Source of the DNA: SVFI01 sp045588655
GTDB lineage: Bacteria; Bacillota; Clostridia; Lachnospirales; Lachnospiraceae
Assembly: GCA_045588655.1 (NCBI GenBank)
Contig: JAZNEP010000042.1
Coordinates: 49,401-113,400 of the forward strand
DNA length: 64,000 bases
Reading direction: 5' to 3'
Positions within the stretch are counted from its first letter, which is position 1. Every line of letters starts with the position of its first letter. Positions 63,465 through 64,000 of this stretch are shown here, one piece after another. Both the position numbers and the translations under genes were made by a program. The notes under the pieces were generated by a model, which was given only the letters and a program-made list of their open reading frames with translations, searched no databases and was not told where the DNA came from.

Positions 63465-64000
63465 TTGGCTGGAAGAGAATATCCATTAGAGAGAACCAGA
63501 AATATTGGTATTATGGCTCATATTGATGCTGGTAAAACCACAACAACAGAGCGTATCCTTTATTATACTGGAGTAAACTATAAAATTGGTGATACTCATG
63601 AAGGTACTGCTACCATGGACTGGATGGAACAGGAGCAGGAAAGAGGTATTACCATTACCTCAGCAGCTACAACATGTCACTGGACATTACAGGAAAACTG
63701 TAAAGCAAAACCAGGTGCAGAAGAACATCGTATCAACATTATCGATACACCTGGACACGTTGACTTTACTGTAGAGGTTGAGCGTTCCCTTCGTGTACTG
63801 GATGGCGCTGTCGGCGTATTCTGTGCAAAGGGCGGTGTTGAGCCACAGTCAGAAAACGTATGGCGTCAGGCTGACACTTACAATGTACCAAGAATGGCGT
63901 TCATCAACAAGATGGACATCTTAGGTGCAAACTTCTATGGTGCAGTAGATCAGATTCGTAACCGTTTAGGTAAAAACGCAATCTGTCTTCAGTTACCAAT
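63465..64000 (+). CDS. fusA: elongation factor G, 3' end outside the window
   Basis: The visible 178 residues are the GTPase domain: a TTG start after AAGGAGGAAATACC, then REYPLERTRNIGIMAHIDAG, P-loop HIDAGKTTTT, switch region QERGITITSAAT, DTPGHVDFTVEVERSL and INKMD. EF-G moves tRNA and mRNA through the ribosome. A TTG start is common for this gene. It is cut off by the window end. Confidence 0.95.
   Translation, partial: MAGREYPLERTRNIGIMAHIDAGKTTTTERILYYTGVNYKIGDTHEGTATMDWMEQEQERGITITSAATTCHWTLQENCKAKPGAEEHRINIIDTPGHVDFTVEVERSLRVLDGAVGVFCAKGGVEPQSENVWRQADTYNVPRMAFINKMDILGANFYGAVDQIRNRLGKNAICLQLP

Noticed and set aside
1..64000. CRISPR arrays, tRNA or rRNA genes, insertion sequence ends
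   Set aside because: No regularly spaced repeats, cloverleaf-like segments, conserved rRNA stretches or transposase genes with inverted repeats were seen by eye.

Overview
The window looks like a chromosomal piece of a motile, low-GC Gram-positive of the family Lachnospiraceae (Clostridia). The basis is the short flagellins without a variable domain, the flgM-flgN-flgK-flgK-flgL-fliW-csrA-flaG-fliD-fliS gene order, AGGAGG-type ribosome sites, SigA and SigD (sigma-28) promoters, and the translation/transcription operons at the right end. The genus is not determined. No tRNA, rRNA, CRISPR array or insertion sequence was found.

Layout. (1) 1-14.4 kb: a surface-glycan region. It holds the end of a CDP-glycerol glycerophosphotransferase-like gene, a small membrane protein, a secreted Ig-fold protein, a beta-propeller-like protein, and then a tight plus-strand run: GT32-type transferase, pyruvyltransferase/FrhB fusion, GT2, radical SAM protein and two large HAD-type proteins. 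Five of the six proteins in that run carry the same kind of small Rossmann-like domain. (2) 14.4-18.5 kb: ribulose-phosphate 3-epimerase, TarI-like cytidylyltransferase, TarJ-like dehydrogenase and a PAP2 phosphatase, a plausible CDP-ribitol supply set, with an Rpn-type nuclease gene on the other strand. (3) 18.6-30.5 kb: late flagellar genes from a SigD promoter at flgM to two tandem flagellins, each with its own SigD-type promoter and terminator. FliW and CsrA are encoded here, and the first flagellin leader carries a CsrA-type GGA hairpin.

(4) 30.6-46.7 kb: a glycosyltransferase island next to the flagellins (three GT2-TPR paralogues, two fucosyltransferase-like proteins, CgeB-like and DUF4422 proteins, UDP-galactopyranose mutase, a carboxyltransferase, and a CMP-sugar synthetase fused to a HAD domain). 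It is a good candidate for flagellin or filament-cap glycosylation. A FliD-like protein with a glycosyltransferase just downstream closes it. (5) 48.4-64 kb: rpmG-secE-nusG-rplK-rplA, rplJ-rplL, rpoB-rpoC, rpsL-rpsG-fusA (cut by the window end). Two L1-type operators and an L10 leader are visible. A CapA-family gene and an AT-rich lipoprotein gene sit between rplA and rplJ, where they do not belong by function.

The most striking single observation is an in-frame TGA at codon 900 of rpoB, at a position that is Arg or Lys in other bacteria. It is either a sequence error or something that needs explaining. The most interesting possible new biology is the module-sharing glycan run at 4.5-14.4 kb and the FliD-like/glycosyltransferase pair at 45.4-48.1 kb.
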